Source: Acidimicrobiia bacterium (GTDB lineage: Bacteria > Actinomycetota > Acidimicrobiia > Acidimicrobiales > JANYDT01). From it: 37,310 nt of DNA. Both the position numbers and the translations under genes were made by a program. Location: NCBI GenBank assembly GCA_025359845.1, contig JANYDT010000027.1:1-37310 (forward strand). Reading direction: 5' to 3'. Under the pieces are notes generated by a model. It was not told the origin of the DNA and searched no databases. It was given only the letters and a program-made list of their open reading frames with translations. This document shows positions 27,019 through 34,878 of the stretch, in pieces. How positions within the stretch are numbered: position 1 is the first letter of the stretch; each line of letters starts with the position of its first letter.

Positions 27019-28575
27019 GTGACTTCCGATGTGACCGCCAGCCCGCCCGAAGCATCCGGTTTCGCGGAACTCGCGCTACGGGCCCGACAGGGAAACTTGG
27101 CGAAGGAAGGCCCGAAGCTGGCCCGTCAGAACAAACTCTTCGTACGCGACCGCCTTGACTTGCTGCTCGATCTGGGCTCGTTCGTCGAAGACCAACTGCT
27201 GGCCAATGTCGCGGCACCGGGCGGTGACCTGCCCGCTGACGGGGTTGTGACCGGAGTGGGCACCATTGGAGGACGGCCGGTGTGCGTGATGGCCAACGAT
27301 CCCACGGTGAAGGCCGGCTCGTGGGGCGCGAGGACCGTCGAGAAGATGATCCGCATCACCGAGACGGCGCTGCGCTTGGAGATTCCGATCTTCTATTTGG
27401 TCGACTCAGCCGGGGCCCGAATTACCGACCAGGTCGAGCTGTTTCCGGGGCGGCGGGGGGCAGGCCGCATCTTCTACAACGAGGTCAAGCTTTCCGGTCG
27501 AGTTCCCCAGATCTGCTGCCTGTTCGGGCCGTCGGCCGCAGGCGGTGCGTATATCCCGGCGTTTTGCGACCTCGTGATCATGGTGGAAGGCAACGCCAGC
27601 ATGTACCTCGGTTCTCCTCGCATGGTCGAGATGGTGAGTGGCGAGAAGACGACGTTGGAAGAGATGGGCGGCGCCCGCCTGCACACGTCGGTCAGCGGCT
27701 GCGGCGATCAGCTGGTCAAAGATGATGCCGAAGCGATCGCCACGGCCAAGCGATATTTCTCGTACTTCCCGCAGAACTGGCGAGGCGAGTGCTCAGTGTC
27801 TACGTCATTGGCGCCGGCCAAGATCTTCACCCGGTCGATCGTGCCCGAGAACGAGCGTCAGGCTTACGACATGCACAAGGTCGTGAACGCAATCGTCGAT
27901 GCCGATTCGTTTTTCGAAGTGAAGCCGCTTTTCGCCAAAGAACTCATCGTCGGCCTCGGTCGATTGGATGGGCAAGCCATCGGCGTGCTGGCCAACAATC
28001 CGATGCAAAAGGGCGGTGTCTTGTTTGGTGATTCGGCCGATAAAGCGGCCCGTTTCATCTGGTGTTGTGACGCCTTCAACATTCCGCTCCTCTTCTTGGC
28101 CGACGTGCCTGGTTTCATGGTCGGAACTGTCGTGGAGCGCCTGGGAATCATTCGTCATGGGGCCAAGATGATCACCGCGGTGTCGGAGGCTACCGTGGCG
28201 AAGATCTCGGTGATCGTGCGCAAGTCTTACGGAGCCGGGCTGTACGCAATGTGTGGACCGGCGTTCGATCCGGAGGCGACCTTGGCCCTTCCCATGGCCA
28301 AAATCGCGGTGATGGGTCCTGAGCCGGCCGTGAATGCCGTCTATGCGAACAAGATCGCCGAGATCGAAGACCTCGACGAGCGGGCCGCGTTCGTGGCCGC
28401 CCGCCGCGCCGAATACGAAGGAGACGTCGATCTGCTGCGGCTGGCCAGCGAGATGATCGTCGATGCCATTATCGAGCCCGAGGCCCTCAGGTCGGAGTTG
28501 ATCCGTCGGTACGCAGTGGCCAAAGGCAAGGACCGCTCCTTCAGCCAGCGCCGCCACGGCATCCCGCCCGTGTAG
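27019..28575 (+). CDS. Acyl-CoA carboxylase, beta (carboxyltransferase) subunit
   Basis: A protein of 518 residues (GTG 27019) or 524 (GTG 27001). It transfers the carboxyl group from biotin to an acyl-CoA such as propionyl-, methylcrotonyl- or acetyl-CoA. Family motifs include YLVDSAGARITDQVE, GPSAAGGAYIPAFCD (first oxyanion hole), and in the second half LFLADVPGFMVG and SYGAGLYAMCGPAF (second oxyanion hole). The segment ARIFYNEVKLSG-like (GRIFYNEVKLSGRVPQ) is typical of methylcrotonyl-type beta subunits. No biotin carboxylase alpha subunit is nearby, so the partner is encoded elsewhere. Its TAG stop lies within the left arm of an inverted repeat. Confidence 0.9.
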   Translation: MTSDVTASPPEASGFAELALRARQGNLAKEGPKLARQNKLFVRDRLDLLLDLGSFVEDQLLANVAAPGGDLPADGVVTGVGTIGGRPVCVMANDPTVKAGSWGARTVEKMIRITETALRLEIPIFYLVDSAGARITDQVELFPGRRGAGRIFYNEVKLSGRVPQICCLFGPSAAGGAYIPAFCDLVIMVEGNASMYLGSPRMVEMVSGEKTTLEEMGGARLHTSVSGCGDQLVKDDAEAIATAKRYFSYFPQNWRGECSVSTSLAPAKIFTRSIVPENERQAYDMHKVVNAIVDADSFFEVKPLFAKELIVGLGRLDGQAIGVLANNPMQKGGVLFGDSADKAARFIWCCDAFNIPLLFLADVPGFMVGTVVERLGIIRHGAKMITAVSEATVAKISVIVRKSYGAGLYAMCGPAFDPEATLALPMAKIAVMGPEPAVNAVYANKIAEIEDLDERAAFVAARRAEYEGDVDLLRLASEMIVDAIIEPEALRSELIRRYAVAKGKDRSFSQRRHGIPPV

Positions 28576-28738
28576 GTGGCTGGTGTCAAACGCAATCGCA
28601 GCGTCTCGCTGGCCAAAATCGCCGCTCGCGGCGTCCTCGGCCTTCCGGTTGGGCACGGCAAACGGTGCGTTCTGCGTCCTTGCGAACGACGATTTTGACT
28701 CGCCGATTCACGACGAGCCGTTCAATACCAGCCACCTA
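28573..28738. repeat. 166-bp segment bounded by inverted repeats, MITE-like or long hairpin
   Basis: TAGGTGGCTGGT at 28573-28584 and its exact complement at 28727-28738 bound a 166-bp segment. Extended to 20 bases the arms still match at 17. GTG occurs directly outside both ends (28570-28572 and 28739-28741), which could be a 3-bp target duplication but may be chance. The left arm contains the stop codon of the carboxylase gene. No ORF lies inside. Alternative reading: a long hairpin that acts as a terminator. Confidence 0.45.
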
Positions 28739-28751
28739 GTGCCGAGCATCC

Positions 28752-29021
28752 ATGCCCTGGTGTGACTCCTGCGCGAAGTACTACGCGCCCAATGCCATGC
28801 GCCCCGACGGCACCTGTCCAACGTGTGGGCGATCGTTGGCCACGAGCGGGTCGCTTCGGGCCGAGGCTCGCGCCCTGGGCGTTGACGACCCGACAGTAGT
28901 CAAGAAGGCCGACGGCACGCCCAAGGCTCCCTGGCACTTCAAGGTAATGGTGGTGGCCGTGTCGATCTATCTGCTTTGGCGCCTCGTTCAGGGGATCGAG
29001 TGGGTCGTGCACCGCCTCTGA
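28752..29021 (+). CDS. Small zinc-ribbon membrane protein
   Basis: An 89-residue protein. The N-terminus has two CxxC pairs (WCDSCAK and TCPTCGR) that should bind zinc. A linker follows, then one membrane helix near the C-terminus (about 64-82, KVMVVAVSIYLLWRLVQG). This build, a zinc ribbon on the cytoplasmic side of a single helix, recurs among small actinobacterial proteins of unknown role. It starts at ATG 28752, 13 bp after the inverted-repeat segment, and converges with the metalloprotease gene (9 bp between stops). I cannot name a function. Confidence 0.7.
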   Translation: MPWCDSCAKYYAPNAMRPDGTCPTCGRSLATSGSLRAEARALGVDDPTVVKKADGTPKAPWHFKVMVVAVSIYLLWRLVQGIEWVVHRL

Positions 29022-29030
29022 GCGCGACTG

Positions 29031-30218
29031 CTACTGAATGCAGCCGCCCGAACCGGGTCGACCCATAGCTTGCAGCACGGCGATGTCAGGGGCGCCGTAC
29101 GTGGCGACGGCGGTATTGATGGGTTGCATGATCGATGCCGGATCGTTGGTGTGGTCGAGGCCACTGGCGTGACCGAGTTCGTGGCGCAAGGTTTGGGCGA
29201 CGACGCTCGGACTGTTCATGGGTCCGGTAGGGCGAAGGGTGACGCTCGCGCCGACTCTGAAGTGCTCAGCGATGCCAGGCTGAAATACACCGTATCCCGG
29301 TGAGGCGTAGCCGACGCGCTCAGGGGGTGAATCGGCGTTGGCTCGAGCGGGGTCTTCCCACTGGATCAACATCCAGGTGCGCTGATTAGCATCATAAGTC
29401 GTCGCGAACTTGTCAGATGTTGACCATACATACTCTGCTGTTGTTCCATCATATACGTAGTGAATGCCATTGATGGCGCTTAATTCAGTGATCGCACTCT
29501 GCAGCAGCGGAAGCGAATCGACGAGTTGACGGTCGGGATTATACCGCCAATGAATGTCGACGCAGGGGTTGGGGCGAGCTTGATAGACCTTCGCATCGGG
29601 CGGAAGTGTCGGCTGTTGGTTCTGCGGGTGAGGCCCGACCTCGACCCGGGCCATCGGAAACGACCGGGTACCGTTGAGACCGCTCGGCCCGGTCACCGCC
29701 ACTTTGACGGTGTGGGCCGTGAATGGATCGATTCCCTCGGGCAAAGTGGCCGACTCGCCTACCGGGGCCGACGCTTGGATGGGTGGCGAACCGTCGATGA
29801 TCGAGATCGAATAGGTGACAGTCTTGGCCTCCGACGACGACCCGACCAGGGCGAGTTTCAGGGCAGGGTGCAATCCGGGCGCCCATTGCGAGATTAGATC
29901 GAGTCGGCTGAGGTCGATCCCGGGCTGGGTCTTCCTCGTTGCACTCGGGGCCGATGCTGTCGTCGGGGGCGCAGCCACTGGCGTCGTAGCGGACACTGGC
30001 GTCGGGGGCTGAGGCGTAGCAATGGTCGTGGCCGGGGAGGAAGTCGAAGGGGGTACCGATTTGGTCGGGGGCGAAGGGGCTGTGGTGGTCGGATGGGTTG
30101 AACCCATGCCCAACGCGAGCCGCCTTGGTACTTTCGCCACTCCGGTTGGGCCCAAGCCGACGATCAACGCCAAAGCGACGCTGGGGATGGCGAGGACAGG
30201 CCGGTGGAAACTCCGCAT
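29031..30218 (-). CDS. Secreted metzincin-like zinc metalloprotease
   Basis: A 395-residue protein. Residues 1-28 look like a signal peptide or N-terminal anchor. Residues about 40-100 are a Pro/Thr/Ser/Ala linker (TTTAPSPP, VPPSTSS). Residues 110-200 may be a beta-rich domain. The catalytic domain, about 215-395, has the zinc motif HELGHASGLDH (His346, Glu347, His350, His356) with a downstream Met at 364 in ASIM, matching the HEXXHXXGXXH metzincin signature and possible Met-turn. It should cut proteins outside the cell or in the wall; matrixin-like members have this layout. A nearby Cys pair could be structural. Substrate unknown. It lies 37 bp downstream of the amidohydrolase gene on the same strand. 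Confidence 0.8.
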   Translation of the reverse strand: MRSFHRPVLAIPSVALALIVGLGPTGVAKVPRRLALGMGSTHPTTTAPSPPTKSVPPSTSSPATTIATPQPPTPVSATTPVAAPPTTASAPSATRKTQPGIDLSRLDLISQWAPGLHPALKLALVGSSSEAKTVTYSISIIDGSPPIQASAPVGESATLPEGIDPFTAHTVKVAVTGPSGLNGTRSFPMARVEVGPHPQNQQPTLPPDAKVYQARPNPCVDIHWRYNPDRQLVDSLPLLQSAITELSAINGIHYVYDGTTAEYVWSTSDKFATTYDANQRTWMLIQWEDPARANADSPPERVGYASPGYGVFQPGIAEHFRVGASVTLRPTGPMNSPSVVAQTLRHELGHASGLDHTNDPASIMQPINTAVATYGAPDIAVLQAMGRPGSGGCIQ

Positions 30219-30255
30219 ACTCTCAGATCGGCCCCTGAACGTGGAGCCTTGAGGT

Positions 30256-31992
30256 TCACGAGTGCGAATGGGTCGAGCGGACTACGTGACCCGGAAGGGC
30301 TCCCGTGTGTTCACCGTCGCGGAAGGTGACCATGCCGCGCTTCAAGGTCGCTACGTATCCTTCCGCTCGTTGCATGAGCCGGGTTCCACCGGCGGGCAGG
30401 TCGGCTACGAGGCGAGGGGCACGGAGCTGGAGCCGGGCGAGGTCGATCACATTGAGATCAGCGAGCGAACCAACGGTCACCGCGCCGCGATCGGTCCATC
30501 CTACGTGACGGGCGATACGCTGGGTCTGTCCGTGGACGATGAACTCGATAGGCAAGCGACCCTCTTTGCGATCTCGGGTCCAATGCGAAATAGCGGTGGT
30601 AGGCATGGTGGCATCACAGATGAAATTGCAGTGCGCACCACCATCACTTAGACCAAAGAGAGCATGCTCGTACGTCATCATTTCGCGTACATCGTTCAAA
30701 TTCGTGTAGCTGTAGTTATTGATGGGGCAGTACAAGAGGTCGCGACCTTCATTGGCCATGAGTAGGTCGTAGAGGTACTCAGTGACGTCAATGCCCCGGG
30801 CCTTGGCCACGGCGGCGATCGAGGTCGATGGGTCGGGTTCATACGAAGGCGGATCACCCAGGGGGTACATGTTGAAGAAACCGTTGGCGAAGGCTCCCGG
30901 GGTGCCCGACGGAACGTGCAAGGGATGCTCTTCGAGAATGCGGGAGCGGACCTCGCCGGTGTTCAGCGCGGCGATCCGGTCGGCGAAGGGCAGTCGGGCG
31001 ATGGTGCGGTAGGTCGGTGTGAAGAAGAAGGGGTTGAGCGAGGCGGTGTGGCCGAGAAGGGTGCCGATGGGGCGCACGCCGACCTGGGCCTTGACGTCGA
31101 ACCCCTCCGCGTTCCAGCTGCTGATGGCGGTGAAGAGTTCACGCCACCGGTCGGGCACGTGGTTGGGCTGCTGGACGGTGAAGCTGAGCGGGCGCTTGGT
31201 CTGACGGGCGAGCGTGCCCAACACCGCGAGTTCGGCGGCGGCGTGCTCGGCATCGGCGGTCAGGTAGGCGTCGGAGATCATCTGCATGACGCCGGCCTTT
31301 CGGGCCCGCATGGGGTCGGTAATGCCGACCAGTTCGTCGATGTGGGCTTGTAGCGTCGGGATCGGCAGGCCCGCCTTGGTGCGGTGCAGGATGGTGCGAG
31401 AGGTCGTGAAGCCGAGGGCGCCGGCGGTCAGCGCCTCGTCCATAAGCTTGGCCATGGCCGCCACCTCCTGCGGCGAAGCCGGCTCGGACGGATCGGCCCC
31501 CCGGTCGCCGAGTACGTACGTGCGCAGGGCGGAGTGCGGCATCTGCGCGGCCACGTCGATGGTGCGGGGCCGTCGATCGAGGGCGTCGAGGTATTCGGGG
31601 AACGACTCCCAGTCCCAAGTGAGCCCCTCGGCCAGTGCCGCGCCCGGGATGTCTTCCACGCCTTCGAGCAAATTGATCAGCCAGTCGTGGCGGTCGCGAC
31701 GGGCCGGGGCGAACCCCACACCGCAGTTGCCCATCACGATCGTCGTCACCCCGTTGGTGGCGCTCGGGGCGAGAATCGGATCCCAGGTGGCCTGACCGTC
31801 GTAGTGGGTGTGCACGTCAATCCAACCGGGAGTCACGGCCAGCCCATCGGCGTCGATCTCGGTCTTGCCCTGCGTTTCGATGCGCTCCGACACTTCAGTG
31901 ATGCGCTCACCGGTGATGGCCACATCGGCTCTGCGGGGCGGCGCGCCCGTCCCATCGACGAGAAGGCCATTTCGGATCACGAGGTCTGCCAT
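30256..31992 (-). CDS. Amidohydrolase, N-acyl-D-amino-acid deacylase family
   Basis: A 578-residue cytoplasmic amidohydrolase. It starts with MADLVIRNGLLVDGTGAP, then the metal site HTHYDGQ, MGNCGVGFAP (the conserved Cys that bridges the metal in D-aminoacylases) and, near the C-terminus, GLSDGGAHCNF with the catalytic Asp. The closing GSLADLNVIDL is typical of the superfamily beta-domain. Family members release free D-amino acids, but several act on other amides, so the substrate is unsure. Start ATG 31992 has a -10 box 7 bases upstream and is divergent from tRNA-Pro, with 22 bp between the gene ends. Confidence 0.85.
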   Translation of the reverse strand: MADLVIRNGLLVDGTGAPPRRADVAITGERITEVSERIETQGKTEIDADGLAVTPGWIDVHTHYDGQATWDPILAPSATNGVTTIVMGNCGVGFAPARRDRHDWLINLLEGVEDIPGAALAEGLTWDWESFPEYLDALDRRPRTIDVAAQMPHSALRTYVLGDRGADPSEPASPQEVAAMAKLMDEALTAGALGFTTSRTILHRTKAGLPIPTLQAHIDELVGITDPMRARKAGVMQMISDAYLTADAEHAAAELAVLGTLARQTKRPLSFTVQQPNHVPDRWRELFTAISSWNAEGFDVKAQVGVRPIGTLLGHTASLNPFFFTPTYRTIARLPFADRIAALNTGEVRSRILEEHPLHVPSGTPGAFANGFFNMYPLGDPPSYEPDPSTSIAAVAKARGIDVTEYLYDLLMANEGRDLLYCPINNYSYTNLNDVREMMTYEHALFGLSDGGAHCNFICDATMPTTAISHWTRDRKEGRLPIEFIVHGQTQRIARHVGWTDRGAVTVGSLADLNVIDLARLQLRAPRLVADLPAGGTRLMQRAEGYVATLKRGMVTFRDGEHTGALPGHVVRSTHSHS

Positions 31993-31998
31993 GGCGAC

Positions 31999-32005
31999 TA
32001 GGGTA
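31999..32005. promoter_or_regulatory. Overlapping divergent -10 boxes (amidohydrolase and tRNA-Pro)
   Basis: The heptamer TAGGGTA reads as TAGGGT on the plus strand, 10 bases before tRNA-Pro, and as TACCCT on the minus strand, 7 bases before the amidohydrolase ATG. The two promoters would share bases, so only one could be occupied at a time. Confidence 0.45.
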
Positions 32006-32014
32006 CGCCTGTCA

Positions 32015-32089
32015 CGGGCTGTGGCGCAGCTTGGTTAGCGCGCTTGACTGGGGGTCAAGAGGCCGCGAGTTCGAATCTCGCCAGCCCGA
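32015..32089 (+). tRNA. tRNA-Pro (anticodon GGG)
   Basis: A 75-nt cloverleaf: acceptor CGGGCTG/CAGCCCG, 4-bp D stem GCGC/GCGC, anticodon stem CTTGA/TCAAG around CTGGGGG with anticodon GGG, variable loop AGGCC, T arm GCGAG TTCGAAT CTCGC, discriminator A. CCA is not encoded. All stems pair fully. It is the integration site of the element that follows. Its 3' half probably forms part of the left attachment site. Confidence 0.95.
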
Positions 32090-32106
32090 CAATATCACCG
32101 CAGGTC

Positions 32107-32141
32107 AGAGCCGATCTTTCGAGATCGGCTCTTCCGTTTTT
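32107..32141 (+). terminator. Rho-independent terminator after tRNA-Pro
   Basis: A perfect 10-bp stem (AGAGCCGATC and GATCGGCTCT) with a 6-base loop, followed by TCCGTTTTT. It probably ends the tRNA transcript and shields the integrase from it. Confidence 0.88.
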
Positions 32142-32159
32142 CGGCCTGAAACCAGGGCA

Positions 32160-32177
32160 TGTTCTCCAAATGTTCTC
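32160..32177 (+). repeat. Direct repeat TGTTCTC, possible integrase or excisionase arm sites
   Basis: TGTTCTC occurs at 32160-32166 and 32171-32177, 11 bp apart, about one DNA turn. It lies between the terminator and the integrase promoter, where arm-type binding sites of tyrosine integrases usually occur. Confidence 0.35.
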
Positions 32178-32188
32178 TTAGAATTCCG

Positions 32189-32204
32189 CCCGATCGGGTA
32201 CTCT
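32189..32204 (+). promoter_or_regulatory. Integrase promoter with palindromic operator-like site
   Basis: The palindrome CCCGATCGGG (32189-32198) abuts a -10 box TACTCT (32199-32204), which is 6 bases before the ATG of the integrase. A repressor bound to the palindrome would block this leaderless-type promoter. Confidence 0.45.
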
Positions 32205-32210
32205 CTGATC

Positions 32211-33344
32211 ATGAGGGGCGCCGGAGGGCACATCACAGAACGTCTCGCGGCCGACGGTAAGCGCCGCTACCTCGTGAAGGTCGAGCTTGATCGTGACCCG
32301 GCGACGGGTGCGCGTCGGCAGAAATCGATCGGGACGTATCGTACGAAGCGCGATGCGCAGGAGGCCCTGGCGGGCGTGATCTCGGGCGGTGCGACGCAGG
32401 CTTCCGCCAAGGGAACCCTCGGCGAGTACCTACGCGACGAGTGGCTGCCGTCGAAGGCTGACCTCGCTGCGCAGACGCGTTCGCAGTACGAGTGGGCGGC
32501 CGGGTACATGACCGAGCTTATGGGCGCGGTGAAGTTGACGAACATCACCCCGAGGCATGTTCAGGAGTTCAACACCGCACTCCGTAAGAAGGAACTGAGT
32601 TCACGGTCGCGGCAAGTCATGGGTAAGGCGTTGCGAAATGCGATGTCGATGGCGGTGAAGCGTGGGTACATCCCACGGAACCCGGCCGACGGTGTGTCTA
32701 TCGCTTCGGGGGAGCGGGAGACCGAGCTGAACTTCTGGACAGCCGATGAGGCAAGGCAGTTCCTGGCGTCGCCGGCGGTGCAGGACGACCGGTTGCAGCC
32801 GTGCTGGCGGTTCCTGCTTGCGACCGGGCTACGGCGCGGCGAGGTGTGCGCGCTGCGATGGCAGGACGTGGATTTGCCGGGGAAGAAGCTGACGGTTCGC
32901 CAAGCCGTGAAGATCGACGGATACAAGGTGGAAATCGGTACGCCTAAGACGCGAGCGGCAATCCGAACGGTCGGGCTCGACGTCGAGACGCTTCGTATCC
33001 TCGCGGCGTGGCGCGAGGTCCAGCGGGCGGAGATGGCGTTTGTCGGACGGAAGGCGTCGCTGGTCTTCACGGAGGCCGATGGGTCGATGATCCACCCGCA
33101 GACGCTGAACGGCCGCTTCTCCTCGGTAGCGGCGAGGTCCTGCGCAAGTGCGATCGGGCTTCACGGGTTGCGGCACACGCACGCGACGTTGGCGCTCGAA
33201 GCAGGCGTGCCGCTGAAGGTCGTCTCCGAACGGCTTGGTCATGCTTCGATCCCGGTGACCGCGGACACGTATCAGCACGCGCTCGAGCACCTTCAGCACG
33301 ATGCAGCGGAGGCGATCGCAGCCATTCTTCATCGGGTCGACTAG
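32211..33344 (+). CDS. int: Tyrosine integrase of the element
   Basis: A 377-residue site-specific recombinase that inserts and excises the element at tRNA-Pro. The frame extends upstream through the tRNA, but ATG 32211 follows a -10 box and the conserved protein begins here. The N-terminus has an arm-site DNA-binding domain (about 12-50, RRYLVKVELDRDP and KSIGTYRTKRDAQ). A core-binding domain spans about 65-160. The catalytic domain has Arg208 (TGLRRGE), Lys246 (TPKTRAA), His318 and Arg321 (LHGLRH), His344 (RLGHAS) and nucleophile Tyr354. It is full-length and looks active. Confidence 0.95.
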   Translation: MRGAGGHITERLAADGKRRYLVKVELDRDPATGARRQKSIGTYRTKRDAQEALAGVISGGATQASAKGTLGEYLRDEWLPSKADLAAQTRSQYEWAAGYMTELMGAVKLTNITPRHVQEFNTALRKKELSSRSRQVMGKALRNAMSMAVKRGYIPRNPADGVSIASGERETELNFWTADEARQFLASPAVQDDRLQPCWRFLLATGLRRGEVCALRWQDVDLPGKKLTVRQAVKIDGYKVEIGTPKTRAAIRTVGLDVETLRILAAWREVQRAEMAFVGRKASLVFTEADGSMIHPQTLNGRFSSVAARSCASAIGLHGLRHTHATLALEAGVPLKVVSERLGHASIPVTADTYQHALEHLQHDAAEAIAAILHRVD

Positions 33345-33424
33345 CCGTCGCCCGCCAGAGGTAAATCACAACTCTGTACTTCTGTGGCAGGTTGCCAAGT
33401 GCTCCGCTACGATACACCTTTCCT

Positions 33425-33625
33425 ATGCAGCGAGTACCTATGGCGGAAGACATCCCCGACTTGCGCGCACCTCGTGTCCCTGCAACAACTCCGTCGAACA
33501 AGCGGCGGACTGCTGTCCGTCGAGCATCGACGCGAGCACGTCGCGTTCAACGGCTCGAAAGCGACGCTGCCTTGCCGCATGACGTCGCGTTCCAGCGGGA
33601 GACTTCGGAGGGCGACGGATCATGA
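33425..33625 (+). CDS. Possible small basic protein coupled to YccF
   Basis: A candidate 66-residue ORF from ATG 33425, with a TACGAT box 11 bases upstream. Its TGA overlaps the ATG of the YccF gene (ATGA). It is rich in Arg and Lys in the middle and has no predicted structure that I can name. The overlap and promoter-like box are the only support, so it may instead be a leader whose translation opens the YccF start. Confidence 0.35.
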   Translation: MQRVPMAEDIPDLRAPRVPATTPSNKRRTAVRRASTRARRVQRLESDAALPHDVAFQRETSEGDGS

Positions 33626-34029
33626 AGACAATCGGCAATGTGTTGTGGTTCGTGCTGTGCGGAGCGTGGCTTGCGCTCGGGTGGATGTTCTGGGCGCTCC
33701 TGCTTGCGATCACCGTTGTCGGGCTCCCATTCGCCCGTCAGTGCGTGAAGCTGGCTCACTTCTCGTTGTGGCCGTTCGGCCGTACGGTCGTAAAGGACCC
33801 GACGGCGAGCAAGCTCGGCGCGATTGGCGCTGTCCTCTGGATCATCCCGGGCGTGTTGATGGCGATCGGCTATGTCGTCACCGGTGCCGTGCTCTGCTTT
33901 ACGATCATCGGCATCCCTTTCGGGATTCAGTCGATCAAGACCGCGGGCCTGGCGCTCCAGCCGTTCGGCAAGAAGGTCATCCGCACGAAGGACCTACCTC
34001 GGTTCTACTCGGGCGCTTGGACGACGTAG
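33622..34029 (+). CDS. YccF family inner-membrane protein
   Basis: A 135-residue membrane protein with two YccF-type units: GLPFARQCVKLAHFSLWPFG in the first half and GIPFGIQSIKTAGLALQPFG in the second, each preceded by a hydrophobic helix pair (FVLCGAWLALGWMFWALLL and LWIIPGVLMAIGYVV). This matches the internal duplication of E. coli YccF, with the usual length. The function of the family is not known to me. It sits in the accessory element, and its start overlaps a small upstream ORF by 4 bp. Confidence 0.85.
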   Translation: MKTIGNVLWFVLCGAWLALGWMFWALLLAITVVGLPFARQCVKLAHFSLWPFGRTVVKDPTASKLGAIGAVLWIIPGVLMAIGYVVTGAVLCFTIIGIPFGIQSIKTAGLALQPFGKKVIRTKDLPRFYSGAWTT

Positions 34030-34080
34030 GCCGCGAGTGCCGCTCGCGAGTATCGAAGCGTCCTATGCGTCGGCCTTGCT

Positions 34081-34878
34081 GTGCGTACGCTCGGGGCTGT
34101 GAGAGAGGGAGTCGTCCGGCCGAGCGTCGCGTATTGGTATCCGGAGCCCTACTGGGGCGATCACGAGGCCAGCGCCATAAAGAACGTTCTGCCGTTCTTC
34201 GATCAGGTCGCGATTCTCCTGCCGAAGTACATGTACGGCCGACACGTTGCCGCGTCACCGTGGCTGACGGGTCCACTCGAAGAGATGGGCCTTCTTCGCA
34301 TTCTCGAACCAGAGGAGTTCGTCGACGCTGACATGACGTCGAGTCTCGTGGCGAGTCTCCGAACCCTCATCGAGGGCGGCGCATTCGATGACCTCCCCAG
34401 CCCAGGGTCAGCGTACGGGTTTCAGGAGTTGTCCCAGAGTCGACTCGGTTGGAACGCGGACGTCGACCTGTCGAGGGAGCTCATTGCAGAACTCACGAGC
34501 AGGGGACTCGCCCGCGCGGGCGACGACGGAGTATCCGTGCCGCTTCACCCTCTGGTTCGGACGACGACGCTCGTTCTCTTGTCGCAACTGAGTACGGCGG
34601 CTGGCCGGCGAGCAGGTATTGAACTGCTTCCGGTAACGCCGAATCGCGAACGCGTGGCGGACCTCGTCAAGATGTTGGGGTTGCCGGGCATCTCTACCCC
34701 GGGTCAGGTCATTGCGATCGACACTGAGGCGGTCGGTGTCGATCTGTCGTCGGCGAGCATCGAGGACGTGGTGCGATTCCGAGCGGAACATGGTCCTGCG
34801 CTTCGTCGTTATCAATCCAATGTGCGCGACTTCTGCCGTCACGTCTCGATTGCGCCGTCGACGAACGCGAAGAGCTGA
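34081..34878 (+). CDS. N-terminal part of an unknown gene, apparently split by a frameshift
   Basis: 265 residues, starting at GTG 34081 or GTG 34099. It opens with VRPSVAYWYPEPYWGDHEAS and VLPFFDQVAILLP and has a helical C-terminal stretch, FRAEHGPALRRYQSNVRDF, before the stop. The opening (an aromatic-rich segment, then a -D-x-VA-x-LLP pattern) recalls the DUF6236-type family as I remember it, in which a long charged helix leads into a hydrophobic C-terminus and a final FxYL motif. That C-terminus is missing here but is found, in another frame, in the next ORF. Function unknown. Confidence 0.6.
   Translation: MRTLGAVREGVVRPSVAYWYPEPYWGDHEASAIKNVLPFFDQVAILLPKYMYGRHVAASPWLTGPLEEMGLLRILEPEEFVDADMTSSLVASLRTLIEGGAFDDLPSPGSAYGFQELSQSRLGWNADVDLSRELIAELTSRGLARAGDDGVSVPLHPLVRTTTLVLLSQLSTAAGRRAGIELLPVTPNRERVADLVKMLGLPGISTPGQVIAIDTEAVGVDLSSASIEDVVRFRAEHGPALRRYQSNVRDFCRHVSIAPSTNAKS

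Noticed and set aside
27805..28656. 283-codon minus-strand frame over the carboxylase gene
   Set aside because: It is antisense to a well-supported gene with intact active-site motifs.
32031..32210. N-terminal extension of the integrase through tRNA-Pro
   Set aside because: It would translate the tRNA and its terminator, and the conserved integrase start lies at 32211 behind a promoter box.
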